Counted from the stretch's first letter, positions 54,139 to 63,197 are shown. The stretch: 64,000 nt of DNA from Kosmotogaceae bacterium UBA1373 (GCA_002305955.1 DBRH01000012.1:80289-144288), one strand, 5' to 3'. Translations and numbers: made by a program. The notes: generated from the sequence alone by a model not told the origin.

Positions 54139-54219
54139 TTCTTCACCTCTGTAATCTTTAACAACTACTAAAAAGTTTATCACGTGTGGGTGGAGGAGGG
54201 TGAAATGGTTATGTTTTTC

Positions 54220-54248
54220 TTGATTTGTAACTCAATAAATGATATCAT
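54220..54248 (+). promoter_or_regulatory. Promoter of the prepilin-like operon
   Basis: TTGATT (54220-54225), a 17-base spacer and TATCAT (54243-54248) with a TGA extended -10. Confidence 0.7.
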
Positions 54249-54305
54249 TCAATAGACTTAAATGTTTGTATTACTATTTCTATCTGTATCCGGGTGATGT
54301 TATTC

Positions 54306-54860
54306 ATGAAAAGGCCAAAAACAGAAATCAGAAATCTACAACCTGGAATGTCGCTGGCAGAAATACTGGCTGCGCTTGCCGTTTCAACAATTGTTCTTGC
54401 GACCGTCAGTATGATCGCTTCGCTATCTCTGAAGATGTCCGGTAAAGTGAACGCCTCACTCTCCCTGGATGAGGAAATAACGAAGTTGCACACGTCGATC
54501 CGTTCGATAGTTTCCAGACAGTGGACACTGCTGGCCGGTGTGCCGAATATAAGCGACGGTGTCGAAGGTGCAAAACAGGCCATAGTTCTTAGCCACAGCA
54601 TTCCCGAAAAAAATGTGTTGGGATGGGAGACGGCCCTTTCCACGATAACCTATATCTCTTCGCAAAAGCAGATCGTGCATATATTCGACACTGATGAAAA
54701 CGGCGGAACATCGACCAGCATCCTTGCGAGCTTCGTAGATAATTTCAGCGTTGAACCGATCGAGAACTATCTGAAGTACGATGCAACATTCACGTACTAC
54801 TCGCCATCGGGGGTACCAATATTGCGCAGGAGGGCTCAGGGGGCGGTGAGGTTCTATTAA
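54306..54860 (+). CDS. Prepilin-like protein (type IV pilin / pseudopilin)
   Basis: About 184 residues. After a short basic leader, a class III signal peptide reads PGMSLAEILAALAVSTIVLA: Gly at the cleavage site, then Met, and Glu at +5, followed by a hydrophobic helix. This is the prepilin pattern for a PilD-type peptidase. The mature part is hydrophilic with no motif I know. Three in-frame starts occur (GTG 54294, ATG 54297, ATG 54306); the last is best spaced from GGGTG. The next two genes overlap or touch, forming a minor-pilin operon. Confidence 0.82.
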   Translation: MKRPKTEIRNLQPGMSLAEILAALAVSTIVLATVSMIASLSLKMSGKVNASLSLDEEITKLHTSIRSIVSRQWTLLAGVPNISDGVEGAKQAIVLSHSIPEKNVLGWETALSTITYISSQKQIVHIFDTDENGGTSTSILASFVDNFSVEPIENYLKYDATFTYYSPSGVPILRRRAQGAVRFY

Positions 54861-55263
54861 GAGAGGGTTCACTTTCGCCGAGACTCTTGTGGCTCTGGCG
54901 ATACTCGCGGGCTTTTTGACGCTGGGAATCGCGCTGGTCATATCTCATAAGAGAATGTCGCAAGAAACTACCAGAGCCTCGGAAATAGAGGCAGTGGCCA
55001 GTCTTGTGGGCAGTTTCATAAGGCAGGACAGCGTTTTGAAAGACGCCTCGAACGCTCAAGAAATCGCCGGGAGGATGAATGATCTGATGATTATTTTGAA
55101 CGACACCTATATAGAGACTTCGGGCTTCAGAGACACGGAGGTCTCAACCATAACGTTTCACCGCACTACAGACAGTGAGGATCTCTATACGATAAACTAC
55201 ACTCTTGTGGATGAGATGAGCGAAAGGGAGGAGGTTTATCATGTCGTGGTTTCGCTACGCTAG
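54856..55263 (+). CDS. Prepilin-like protein with apparent ATT start
   Basis: About 135 residues. The N-terminus reads KRGFTFAETLVALAILAG, an unmistakable prepilin peptide (cleavage after Gly, Phe at +1, Glu at +5). No ATG, GTG or TTG lies upstream in this frame: the next codon before the Lys is ATT (54856), and a TGA stop occurs three codons further up. ATT overlaps the stop of the previous gene as ATTAA, with GGCGG and GAGG upstream. The first standard start, GTG 54889, would remove the whole peptide. An ATT start with translational coupling is the best reading; a sequencing error is the alternative. Confidence 0.8.
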   Translation: MKRGFTFAETLVALAILAGFLTLGIALVISHKRMSQETTRASEIEAVASLVGSFIRQDSVLKDASNAQEIAGRMNDLMIILNDTYIETSGFRDTEVSTITFHRTTDSEDLYTINYTLVDEMSEREEVYHVVVSLR

Positions 55264-56860
55264 AAAGAGTGCCTTTGCCTTACCGATGACGTTGATTCTG
55301 CTGACCTTCTGCACATTCATCTTGCTTGCGGCCAGCAGTCAGCTCGGCCGGAACACCGAAAAGATGAAGTCCTTCAAGACATCGTCGAAAATGCAGAATG
55401 TTGCCACTAATGCCGTTGAGATCGTGTCTCACCTCATCATCCAGTCCGATGTGGAAGAAGCCTTGAACGGTGACGAATCCTGGGACGGCATAGATGAATT
55501 CAAAGCCTTCTTATCCACAAAAGGCGGTGTCGAAAAGTTCTACTGGGCCAGTTTCCTCAGCGATATAGATTCAAGTACGGGCGGATTTGACTTCACCGAC
55601 GAACTTCAGTCCTTCATCGACGATCCCGGCCTAGGGGGCGGCGAATACACTCTTTCCGCCCATGTCTACAAAGTCGGGGAACGCTACACCGTTGTGACTT
55701 CTGCGCAGATTGGAGATTACAGAACCTACGCCCTCGGCCTCGTTTCGAAACTCAGGGGCGGGATACTCCTTCCGGCGGTGAGAATGGCCGGAATGGACAG
55801 AGTGCTCACACTTATGAACGTCTCCGGTGGAAAAGGGAACCCGAAGGTAACGGGCGATCTGATATACGGAGGAGCGATAATTCTCGGGGGCGTAATCCTC
55901 GATATGACCGCCTCCAGCACACCCGGGGAGATAATAACCGGGGGAGTAACCTCGAAAAGCGTAGCTTCCGACCTGATGACTCAGGCTGAGATAATCGCAA
56001 GCTATCCGGGCTGGTACACGTACTTTTCCGATTCACCAGATCCCTCCTACAATCAGTGGAAGAACGATTACCTCAACTCTCTGCCCGCTGGGGGCACCGA
56101 TTACCTTCTCAGTTCAAATCATACGCTCTCGTCGGTGAATGAAAGCGAGCTGATAATAATATCGCCCCCCACAGGGGCCGTCTCTCCCCTCTTCAGAGCT
56201 TTCTTCGATGACAGCGGTCTGAAGATATACTACGGCGATTCCGGGAACTTCCTCCACATACCTGTGTCGCTTGTGAGAAGCACCACGGCGAACGTCAAGA
56301 TAATGGGCGATACTGTCTTCGGGAACGATCCACACGGTATCAGCAAGGTCTGCGGTCATTACAACATTTCAGTGTACGGGGATATAACTATAAACACCAA
56401 CATCGTGTACGATTATCTGTACGATTTTGTGAACAACGGCGACGGCAACTCTCCTGTGGGCAACAAGACCAAAGAAGTATCGCAAGACATAATAAGCAAT
56501 ATGCTCACCAAATTACGGACATCCTCTCTGACCCTTGCCTCGGTCGGCGGAGATATGATCATGCAGTACATTCATGGGAACTCAACTCACGGCAACAAAT
56601 CACTCACGGGAACCTTTTTCGTCTGGAAGGATTCCGGGAGCGGAGGAGATGTACAATTTCCGGATATTCAAAATCTCATTACTGGAAACGGTCATACTCC
56701 CCAGCTGTTCATACTAGGTTCAATAACGGCCTATACTTTCGATGAGCAGGGACAGGCGACCGGCCTGGATTCTTTCGTGGCGGTGGCCGACGCGTACGTC
56801 GAGGATCTCGTTTCCAGCGGACTCGGTAGCCTGGGACTGGTCGGAATTCAAACCTGGTAG
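55241..56860 (+). CDS. PilX-like pilus-associated protein
   Basis: 539 residues. The N-terminal RKSAFALPMTLILLTFCTFILLA is like PilX/minor-pilin accessory proteins, with a single helix that anchors the protein before assembly. The large remainder is rich in Gly, Ser and Thr, beta-structured and probably external, with no enzyme motif visible. ATG 55241 has a strong GGGAGGAGG site and overlaps the previous gene by 23 nt. It completes a three-gene unit; no pilus ATPase, peptidase or secretin is nearby. Confidence 0.75.
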   Translation: MSWFRYARKSAFALPMTLILLTFCTFILLAASSQLGRNTEKMKSFKTSSKMQNVATNAVEIVSHLIIQSDVEEALNGDESWDGIDEFKAFLSTKGGVEKFYWASFLSDIDSSTGGFDFTDELQSFIDDPGLGGGEYTLSAHVYKVGERYTVVTSAQIGDYRTYALGLVSKLRGGILLPAVRMAGMDRVLTLMNVSGGKGNPKVTGDLIYGGAIILGGVILDMTASSTPGEIITGGVTSKSVASDLMTQAEIIASYPGWYTYFSDSPDPSYNQWKNDYLNSLPAGGTDYLLSSNHTLSSVNESELIIISPPTGAVSPLFRAFFDDSGLKIYYGDSGNFLHIPVSLVRSTTANVKIMGDTVFGNDPHGISKVCGHYNISVYGDITINTNIVYDYLYDFVNNGDGNSPVGNKTKEVSQDIISNMLTKLRTSSLTLASVGGDMIMQYIHGNSTHGNKSLTGTFFVWKDSGSGGDVQFPDIQNLITGNGHTPQLFILGSITAYTFDEQGQATGLDSFVAVADAYVEDLVSSGLGSLGLVGIQTW

Positions 56861-56880
56861 GTGCTTTGGGAACGTCATTT

Positions 56881-59208
56881 CTACTGTCTCGACTCTTTAA
56901 CATCTGCCCTTAAAAAGACTTTCAATATCCTATCGCCGAGCCTTCGCGAGTTCAGTATGGCAGGTATGATCACCAGAGCCGCCACGGAACTGGCGGCCAT
57001 CGTGAAGGTCATCAGTATTCCAAATGCCGATACTGTGAGAAAGTTGGAGAAGGCGAGTATCGAAAAGCCCGAAATGAGAGTTATGGCATTTATGAGTATT
57101 GCGCGTCCAGCCGTGCGGGAAGCTTTGTTGCTGGCCTTTTCCAGTGAGTTGCCAGACTTGAGTTCGTACTTTACCCTTTCTATGAAATGTATCGAGTAAT
57201 CTATCCCGACTCCGACGGATATGCTTGCCACCAGAACGGTTGCCGCATCGAGAGGTGTTCCCGTCAATCCCATAATTCCCAGACTGAAAACTATCGTGAA
57301 AAGTAGTGGTAGCATGGCGAGAGAACCTATGAAAATCGACAGGAACATAAGAGATACGATGAACCAGACTATAATCGCCGAGAACAGAAGGCTGACCGCC
57401 TGGCTCTGGGCGAAGCTCTCCATGTGTAGCTGGATGACGCGTGGTGTACCCGTGAGTGTGAGCGTGGCGCCAGCTGGTAAAACCTTTAGCAGTTCTCTTT
57501 CGACCCGGACAAGTGTTCTGGATATCTCCCGCGTACTTGTATTTCTGATATACGTGTGTATGGCGGCTTTCGAGGAATCCTTGCTGACGTACCCCTGCAC
57601 CCCCGAGCTTCCGACGCCCGATTTTATAAGCGTTATCTGCCCCTGGTTCAGTTCTCCCGGGTAGATCGAGCCCACCAGGCTGTGGAAAGAAGACGTTCTA
57701 GACAGTATATCAAAACCGTCCAGCACCTTTTCCATCTCGCCGAGCGCCCTTATGAAATCCACAGTCATTACCCCTCCTTCTCTCCCAGAATCGACGGCGA
57801 TTATGAGAAGGGAGGATCCGCCGAATCTATCTTCAAAGGTGGTTACGCCCCTGGATACGGCGCTCCCCTTTCTGAAGTATCTTGACAAATTCGATTCGAA
57901 CTGTACGTTTGTGATACCGACTATACAGACCAGAGCAACGGCTATCGAAATCAGCAACACGATCCGCCTCTTCTTAGCCACCGCCACGGAAAATCTGTAT
58001 AGCAACTTATCCATGAAAGGCTCTTCTACGTTTCTAGACGCGGCTATATCAACCCTCGGTGCGGGAAGCGAAGAAAGTACGGCGGGGACGGCCAGTAATG
58101 AAAACAACATAGCGTAGATAATTCCGAAAACGCTGAAGTAGCCAAGTTCTTTCATCGGAATGATGGAAGAGAATATGAGTGAGCCAAAACCGGCAGCGGT
58201 CGTCAGCGAGGTCATAACTACCGGCAGCACCATGGAGCTCATCGATTGTGTGATCGCCTGTCTTTTCTGACTACCACGCGAGATTTCCTCGCGGTATCTA
58301 CTGAAAATATGTATACTGTCGGCGCTGCTCATTGCTATCAGCAGAACGGGCAGGATGGCGCTGATTATCGTGAGGGGTTTACCGAGCATAGCCATGAAGC
58401 CCAGAGTCACCACGACAGTGGAAAGCACAGTGAGGGTTGGAGCCAGCACTCCTGAGACACTTCTGAAGCTCAGTATAGTGACCATAAAGACAACGGCTAT
58501 GGCCAGCGGGAAGAGAATCATCACATCTGCAACAACCGTTTTATCGACCGAATAACCCAAAAAGAGTTCTCCTGTGAGATAGTAACCTCCGTCGCCCCAT
58601 TCATCTTGCAGTATCTTCTGTATTCCGTCAATGGCTTTCTTCCCACGGCTTCCCAGACCGCCCCTAATGTACAGCCTCACAACGACCGCATCCCCAGAAG
58701 AGCTGACGGAGAAGCGACTGTCAAAACTCCTGGAGAGATTATCAAAAAATATTTTGAGTTCTCCTTCGCTTGAAGGAACTGCGGAGGCTACTGGTATGTT
58801 CCCGATGCTGAAACCTTGAAGTGTTATGTATGTCGAATCTAGAGGACTCAAAGCGCGCGATACATTTTCTACCTTCCGCAGGTTCGCCGTGGTTTGCGCT
58901 ATCTTCTGCCAGGTTTCCAGTTTTCTCGTATCACCAACGAGAACCAGATAGAGCGGTTCCCAAATCGAGAAGTCTCTCGCCGCCAGCTCTATCTCTTTTA
59001 TTTCGCTAGCCGATTTCGTGGCTAGATTGTCTATGTTCGTTTCAAACTTCAGAGAAGTTGTCTTCATTCCAAAGAAGACCGTGAGCACCGCGAAGAGAAT
59101 CAGTATCATCCAGGGTAGCGCCACGCTGAAAGCAACGGCCTTCTCGACAACTTTCTTTAAGGGTTTCAAAACCTCCGACCCGATTCTCCGTAGCTTCGAC
59201 TGCGTCAA
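56881..59208 (-). CDS. RND-superfamily exporter (MMPL/HAE3 type)
   Basis: About 775 residues, with two repeats each of one transmembrane helix, a large external loop and a group of five helices. Family segments are MSSADSIHIFSRYREEI in the first half and SVGVGIDYSIHFIERVKYE in the second. The HAE3 group includes hopanoid and lipid exporters; the substrate here is unknown. Earlier in-frame starts exist (ATG 59250), but TTG 59208 is seven bases after GGAGGG and is the best start. It converges with the pilin-like operon. Confidence 0.92.
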   Translation of the reverse strand: MTQSKLRRIGSEVLKPLKKVVEKAVAFSVALPWMILILFAVLTVFFGMKTTSLKFETNIDNLATKSASEIKEIELAARDFSIWEPLYLVLVGDTRKLETWQKIAQTTANLRKVENVSRALSPLDSTYITLQGFSIGNIPVASAVPSSEGELKIFFDNLSRSFDSRFSVSSSGDAVVVRLYIRGGLGSRGKKAIDGIQKILQDEWGDGGYYLTGELFLGYSVDKTVVADVMILFPLAIAVVFMVTILSFRSVSGVLAPTLTVLSTVVVTLGFMAMLGKPLTIISAILPVLLIAMSSADSIHIFSRYREEISRGSQKRQAITQSMSSMVLPVVMTSLTTAAGFGSLIFSSIIPMKELGYFSVFGIIYAMLFSLLAVPAVLSSLPAPRVDIAASRNVEEPFMDKLLYRFSVAVAKKRRIVLLISIAVALVCIVGITNVQFESNLSRYFRKGSAVSRGVTTFEDRFGGSSLLIIAVDSGREGGVMTVDFIRALGEMEKVLDGFDILSRTSSFHSLVGSIYPGELNQGQITLIKSGVGSSGVQGYVSKDSSKAAIHTYIRNTSTREISRTLVRVERELLKVLPAGATLTLTGTPRVIQLHMESFAQSQAVSLLFSAIIVWFIVSLMFLSIFIGSLAMLPLLFTIVFSLGIMGLTGTPLDAATVLVASISVGVGIDYSIHFIERVKYELKSGNSLEKASNKASRTAGRAILINAITLISGFSILAFSNFLTVSAFGILMTFTMAASSVAALVIIPAILNSRRLGDRILKVFLRADVKESRQ

Positions 59209-59346
59209 TCTATAACCCTCCCGGAATAGACGTTCTTTGAAAAGTATCATATCATGTTGAACGCTCTAAGGCTCAGTCGGTACTTCAAAGTTACTGCTCG
59301 AAGTGGTAGTATATTGTCAGCATATCAAACAAAAGAAGGTTGCGGT

Positions 59347-60546
59347 TTGAGGAAAAACATCTTTCTGCTCCTGATTTACACGTTCATCTCAACGATAACC
59401 ATCTCCATGTACCGGGTAGTTTATAACCTTTATCTCAGAGAACTGGGTTTTTGCAACAACACCATCGGCAACATAACTTCGGCCCAGCTGTGGGGTTCGG
59501 CCATAATAGGTCTTATAGCGGCCGTAATTGCCGACAGGATCGGAAAGAGAAAGATACTGCTCTTTTCGGCTGTCGTCGTGCCGGTTGTTGGAATCGCCCT
59601 GGCTTACGTTGTTGACCCGGGTATTGTGGTGTTGCTTTCATTCATAAAAGGTGGCTTCACGGTGACGGCCTTCACAGTGGTGATGGCCGCTATGACCGGG
59701 GTCACGAAGACGGAAAACAGGGCGAAAATCTTCGGGTTGAACTTCGGCATAAATATGGCGAGCGGTGTTGTTGGTAATTTTGTGGGGGGCTTTTTTGGAG
59801 ATCTCTTCGGATTGCAGTCGACTCTTTTGATTTCGATGCTCGGGCACTTTCTGGCCGTAATTCCCATAATTCAGTTGCGAGTTATTGATACAAAGTCGAG
59901 ATTCAAAGAGCTCTTCGACTTCTCGGGCCTTGAGCGTGACGAAAAAAAGGTTCTGACTTACTACTTCGTATCTACGGCAACGGTGGGCTTCGGTGCCGGG
60001 CTTTTCATACATTTCGGGAATCTGATCTTCAAAGATCTCTTCAACATGTCGGCTACAGGTATTGGAATAGCCCTCTCGATCGCGCAATTTGGAACGGCCG
60101 CCGGTTCCATCCTGTCTCACCGTCTGGGCAGGCGTTTTGGACCTTTGAGGTTCAATCTTGCGATGCAGCTGCTGGTAGTTCCGCTTATGCTCTCTCTTGT
60201 GGTGGCGCGCGAGCCGGTCCTCTTCACCGTGCTGTACGCCTTCAGGTTCGTGTTCATGAACATAACCAACCCTATAATGACTTCCATAATCTATTCCTAC
60301 GTTCCAAATTCGAAACTGTCCACAGTGTCCGGTCTGAACGGTTTTTTAAACAACACGGTCAGAGCGATCGCCGCAATGGTCTTCGGGTACATTGTCGGTA
60401 CATACGTGAGCGGATACAACCAGCTCTTCCTTCTCAGCACCGTATTCTACGGGGCAAACGCGTTCGTGATCTTCCTCTTCTACCGCGAATTCGGGACCAA
60501 GAGCAAGGTCATGGAACTGTACAAAGAGCGGAACTCCCGATCCTGA
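59347..60546 (+). CDS. Major facilitator superfamily transporter
   Basis: 399 residues with twelve predicted transmembrane segments. The loop after helix 2 reads AVIADRIGKRKILL, close to the MFS G-x3-D-R-x-G-[RK] motif, and a related loop (HRLGRRFGPLRF) lies after helix 8. The start is TTG 59347 (MRKNIFLLLIYTF); the earlier frame lies in the promoter region. The substrate cannot be told. It is divergent from the RND exporter. Confidence 0.9.
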   Translation: MRKNIFLLLIYTFISTITISMYRVVYNLYLRELGFCNNTIGNITSAQLWGSAIIGLIAAVIADRIGKRKILLFSAVVVPVVGIALAYVVDPGIVVLLSFIKGGFTVTAFTVVMAAMTGVTKTENRAKIFGLNFGINMASGVVGNFVGGFFGDLFGLQSTLLISMLGHFLAVIPIIQLRVIDTKSRFKELFDFSGLERDEKKVLTYYFVSTATVGFGAGLFIHFGNLIFKDLFNMSATGIGIALSIAQFGTAAGSILSHRLGRRFGPLRFNLAMQLLVVPLMLSLVVAREPVLFTVLYAFRFVFMNITNPIMTSIIYSYVPNSKLSTVSGLNGFLNNTVRAIAAMVFGYIVGTYVSGYNQLFLLSTVFYGANAFVIFLFYREFGTKSKVMELYKERNSRS

Positions 60547-60595
60547 AAGGTGTGAAGAGCGATGAGATCTTGACTTTTTAATCTCTCTGTTCCCC

Positions 60596-61150
60596 TCAGT
60601 GGCTGAAAACGTGCTCTATAAGGATCTTCGCTCCGATCGATACCAGCACCAGACCGCCTATCGCCTGCATCGACTTCCCGAATTTTTCGCCAAGCCTGTG
60701 ACCTCCCTTTATGCCAAGTAAGGAGAGAGAGGCCGTTACCACGCCTATAACAATGGCCGGTTCCAGAATGGGTTTCTTCAAAAAAGCGAAGGCTATCCCC
60801 ACCGCGAGCGCATCTATCGAAGTGGCTATCGATAGCATTATAAGATGCACTCCTCTGGTTCTATCGATGCACAGGCTTTCCTCTTCTTTCTTGAAGACTT
60901 CGAGAAACATCTTGCCTCCGATGAAAGAGAGGAGTGCGAAGGCTATCCAGTGATCGAAAGACTCGATGTACTTTTCGAACCTCGAGCTCAGAAGCCATCC
61001 GAGTAAAGGCATCATGAACTGGAAGAATCCGAAATGGAAGGACACCCTGAAGATCTGTCCGGGTGTGATTTTCTCCAGAGAAACACCGACACATATCGAT
61101 ACCGCGAACGCGTCCATTGCCAGACCAAAAGCTATGAGAATGCTTTCCAT
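60596..61150 (-). CDS. mntP: Manganese efflux pump MntP
   Basis: About 184 residues, six transmembrane segments in two three-helix repeats. MntP motifs are AFGLAMDAFAVSICVG in the first repeat and ATSIDALAVGIAFAF in the second, with membrane Asp residues that bind Mn2+. I start at ATG 61150 (MESILIAFGLAMDAFAV). The GTG at 61180 would lie at a candidate -10 element. No yybP-ykoY riboswitch is visible. Confidence 0.95.
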   Translation of the reverse strand: MESILIAFGLAMDAFAVSICVGVSLEKITPGQIFRVSFHFGFFQFMMPLLGWLLSSRFEKYIESFDHWIAFALLSFIGGKMFLEVFKKEEESLCIDRTRGVHLIMLSIATSIDALAVGIAFAFLKKPILEPAIVIGVVTASLSLLGIKGGHRLGEKFGKSMQAIGGLVLVSIGAKILIEHVFSH

Positions 61151-61208
61151 CACAAACCCCGACGCTGTAAGTCTTTCCACAATGCTAGCATAAATACGCG
61201 GGGTGTTC

Positions 61209-61237
61209 CTGAATCGATAAAGAAGTTTTGATATACT
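61209..61237 (+). promoter_or_regulatory. Promoter of the GNAT gene
   Basis: CTGAAT (61209-61214), a 17-base spacer and TATACT (61232-61237) with a TGA extended -10. It lies just before the GGGGGAGGTGG ribosome site. Confidence 0.6.
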
Positions 61238-61255
61238 CTTGGGGGAGGTGGAGCG

Positions 61256-62176
61256 ATGGAGATACTGCCCTATTCGAAAGACAGACAGGACGAGATAATG
61301 TCGGTGGAAAAGCTCTACGAGGAGAAGTATCCGCTCGCCGAGAGCTTCGATGTTTCAGACCTCAAAAACCCCCTCCTCAATGGGAGAAGAAACATTCTTC
61401 TCGCACTTGATGATGGAAAAGTCGTCGGTTTTTCGAAATTCCTTTCGCGACAGAACTTCTCGAATAAATACTATCATCACGTGTGGCTAGATATAAAAAC
61501 CATCCTCTTCGACAGAGCTCTCGAGGTTATGGGAGAGCTTTTTCAAAGTTCTATCCGTCCGATAAGTAAATCTACGGAATCTTACTTCAGGGCTGCCGGA
61601 ACGAGAATCTGTGTAAGGCTTCACGAAAGCGAGATTGAAAGATACAGGTTCTTCGAAGGACTGGGATTCCTTCCATGGGTCGATTTCTATTACATGGAAA
61701 GAGATCTCGAACTTCCGGTGATACCTGTGAAATTCCCCGAGGGCCTGTTGGTGAAAGTCTGGAAGCCAAAGAAAGAACCGGAGATCCTCAAATATCTGAG
61801 CGCCGAACAGTCCTGCTTTCCAGATTCTCCACTGGAATACAGGTATTTGAATTACTTCTTCCAGAGACCGGACTGGAAATCCCACGGGGCCGTTATAGCG
61901 GTCTTCGATGACAGGAAAAACCTTGTCGCGAGTTTGATGGTGTATCCATCGAATGACGGCGAATACTACACCGAAGAGGTTTTTGTCGTGAACAAATGGA
62001 GGGGAAAGGGAGTGGCAAGGGCGCTGATGTCGGAAGCTCTCATATATTTGCAGAATAGACAGGCCAGAAGGGCTCTCCTTTCCGTAACCTCCGACAGGAC
62101 CACGGCGATGAAGATCTACCGCGAATGCGGGTACGACCATACTTTCACCAGAAAAGTGCTTGTCTTAACGGTCTGA
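61256..62176 (+). CDS. Double-GNAT acetyltransferase
   Basis: 306 residues with two GNAT-type halves. The C-terminal half has the acetyl-CoA loop VNKWRGKGVARALMSEAL and a typical end, MKIYRECGYDHTFTRKV. The N-terminal half is a weaker copy (AGTRICVRLHESEIERYRFF) that seems to lack the loop. Two-domain GNATs include mycothiol synthase-like enzymes, but the substrate here is unknown. It is divergent from mntP with a strong ribosome site. Confidence 0.87.
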   Translation: MEILPYSKDRQDEIMSVEKLYEEKYPLAESFDVSDLKNPLLNGRRNILLALDDGKVVGFSKFLSRQNFSNKYYHHVWLDIKTILFDRALEVMGELFQSSIRPISKSTESYFRAAGTRICVRLHESEIERYRFFEGLGFLPWVDFYYMERDLELPVIPVKFPEGLLVKVWKPKKEPEILKYLSAEQSCFPDSPLEYRYLNYFFQRPDWKSHGAVIAVFDDRKNLVASLMVYPSNDGEYYTEEVFVVNKWRGKGVARALMSEALIYLQNRQARRALLSVTSDRTTAMKIYRECGYDHTFTRKVLVLTV

Positions 62177-62325
62177 AGACAGATGTTCTTTTTTTAATGC
62201 CACAAACAACAACGTGCGATCGATTATCTTTTCAACCGGGACCTCAGCAACGCCGAACGCAACAACGGCCCGTCTGTGTACAGAGATGCCACTTTATAAC
62301 AAACAATGTAGCTAATTAGTTGAAT

Positions 62326-62358
62326 ATAATCAAACAAAATAGATTCATGTTTGATTAT
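62326..62358. promoter_or_regulatory. Perfect inverted repeat over the DUF2087 regulator promoter
   Basis: ATAATCAAACA (62326-62336) and TGTTTGATTAT (62348-62358) are perfect 11-base complements 22 bases apart centre to centre, two helical turns. The right arm covers the -35 hexamer. It is likely the operator for the regulator gene it precedes. Confidence 0.75.
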
Positions 62359-62379
62359 TTCTTCGTGGTGTGGTATATT
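62351..62379 (+). promoter_or_regulatory. Promoter of the DUF2087 regulator gene
   Basis: TTGATT (62351-62356), a 17-base spacer and TATATT (62374-62379) with a TGG extended -10, twenty bases before the ATG. Confidence 0.78.
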
Positions 62380-62398
62380 GTTCCATGGAGGTGTAGAT

Positions 62399-63145
62399 AT
62401 GGAATCTGCGGAACTTTTCTGGAAGGCGAGTATAGAAGATCTTAAACGCGGTTATTCCCTTGACGAGAGGAATTACGTCTGTCATTACTGTGGAATGAGT
62501 TTCGAAGAAGGAGTCGTTTACACGGTCAACGGGGTTTTCTTCGATGCGAAAAGGACCGTTGAAGAGCACATAAAGTCCGTGCACGGTTCGGTTTTCGAAT
62601 CCTTGATGGCGATCGAGAGGAAGTACACCGGTCTGACCGAACTCCAATGTGAGCTAATGGGAGGATTTTTCAGCGGTCTGGACGACGGAGAGATAGCCAG
62701 GAGAATGAACATCAACCGTTCAACAGTCAGAAATCATCGGTTTCGCCTCAAAGAGAAGGCCAAACAGGCGAAAATCTTCCTGGTTCTTTTCGAGTTGATG
62801 GAAGAGAAAATCAAGAAGGAAGACAGGATAATCGATGTTCACAGAGGTGCTACCATGATCGACGACAGATACGTGATAACCGAAGCGGAAAGGGAAGAAA
62901 AAATAAAAAAGTTCTTCGGGGAAGACGGTAGCTTGATCAGGTTTCCCAAGAAGGAAAAGGACAAGCTGATAGTTCTCATGAAGATCGCCGGGGAGTTCAC
63001 CAGCAACCGCATCTATTCGGAAAAAGAGGTTAACGAAATCTTGAAAGGCTACTACGACGATTATGTACTGTTGAGAAGATACCTGATTGAATACGGCTTC
63101 ATAACCCGCAAGCCCGATGGCAGCAGCTACTGGTCGATTTTCTGA
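62399..63145 (+). CDS. Zinc-finger/HTH regulator with DUF2087 domain
   Basis: 248 residues in three parts. A C2H2-like site is CHYC near residue 28 with H-x4-H (EEHIKSVHG). A LuxR-type HTH follows (LTELQCELMGGFFSGLDDGE... NINRSTVRNHRFRLKEKA). A C-terminal DUF2087 domain (FPKKEKDKLIVLMKIAGEF to GSSYW) ends it. DUF2087 occurs with HTH domains in regulators of unknown ligand. ATG 62399 follows GGAGGTG; the longer frame lies in the promoter. The inverted repeat in its promoter suggests autoregulation. Its targets are unknown. Confidence 0.85.
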   Translation: MESAELFWKASIEDLKRGYSLDERNYVCHYCGMSFEEGVVYTVNGVFFDAKRTVEEHIKSVHGSVFESLMAIERKYTGLTELQCELMGGFFSGLDDGEIARRMNINRSTVRNHRFRLKEKAKQAKIFLVLFELMEEKIKKEDRIIDVHRGATMIDDRYVITEAEREEKIKKFFGEDGSLIRFPKKEKDKLIVLMKIAGEFTSNRIYSEKEVNEILKGYYDDYVLLRRYLIEYGFITRKPDGSSYWSIF

Positions 63146-63161
63146 TTTTTTTACGATCTCC

Positions 63162-63197
63162 CGCCTTTCATCTCGCTCTTTCGAGCGGCGAAAGGCG
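63162..63197. repeat. Nested hairpin in the intergenic region
   Basis: An outer stem CGCCTTTC/GAAAGGCG (63162-63169 with 63190-63197) encloses an inner stem CGCTC/GAGCG (63174-63178 with 63183-63187). No T run follows, so it is not an ordinary terminator. The flanks to 63385 hold no gene. Confidence 0.65.

Noticed and set aside
62174..62200. Terminator after the GNAT gene
   Set aside because: TCTG-AAGA-CAGA followed by a T run is present, but a 4-bp stem is too weak to call.
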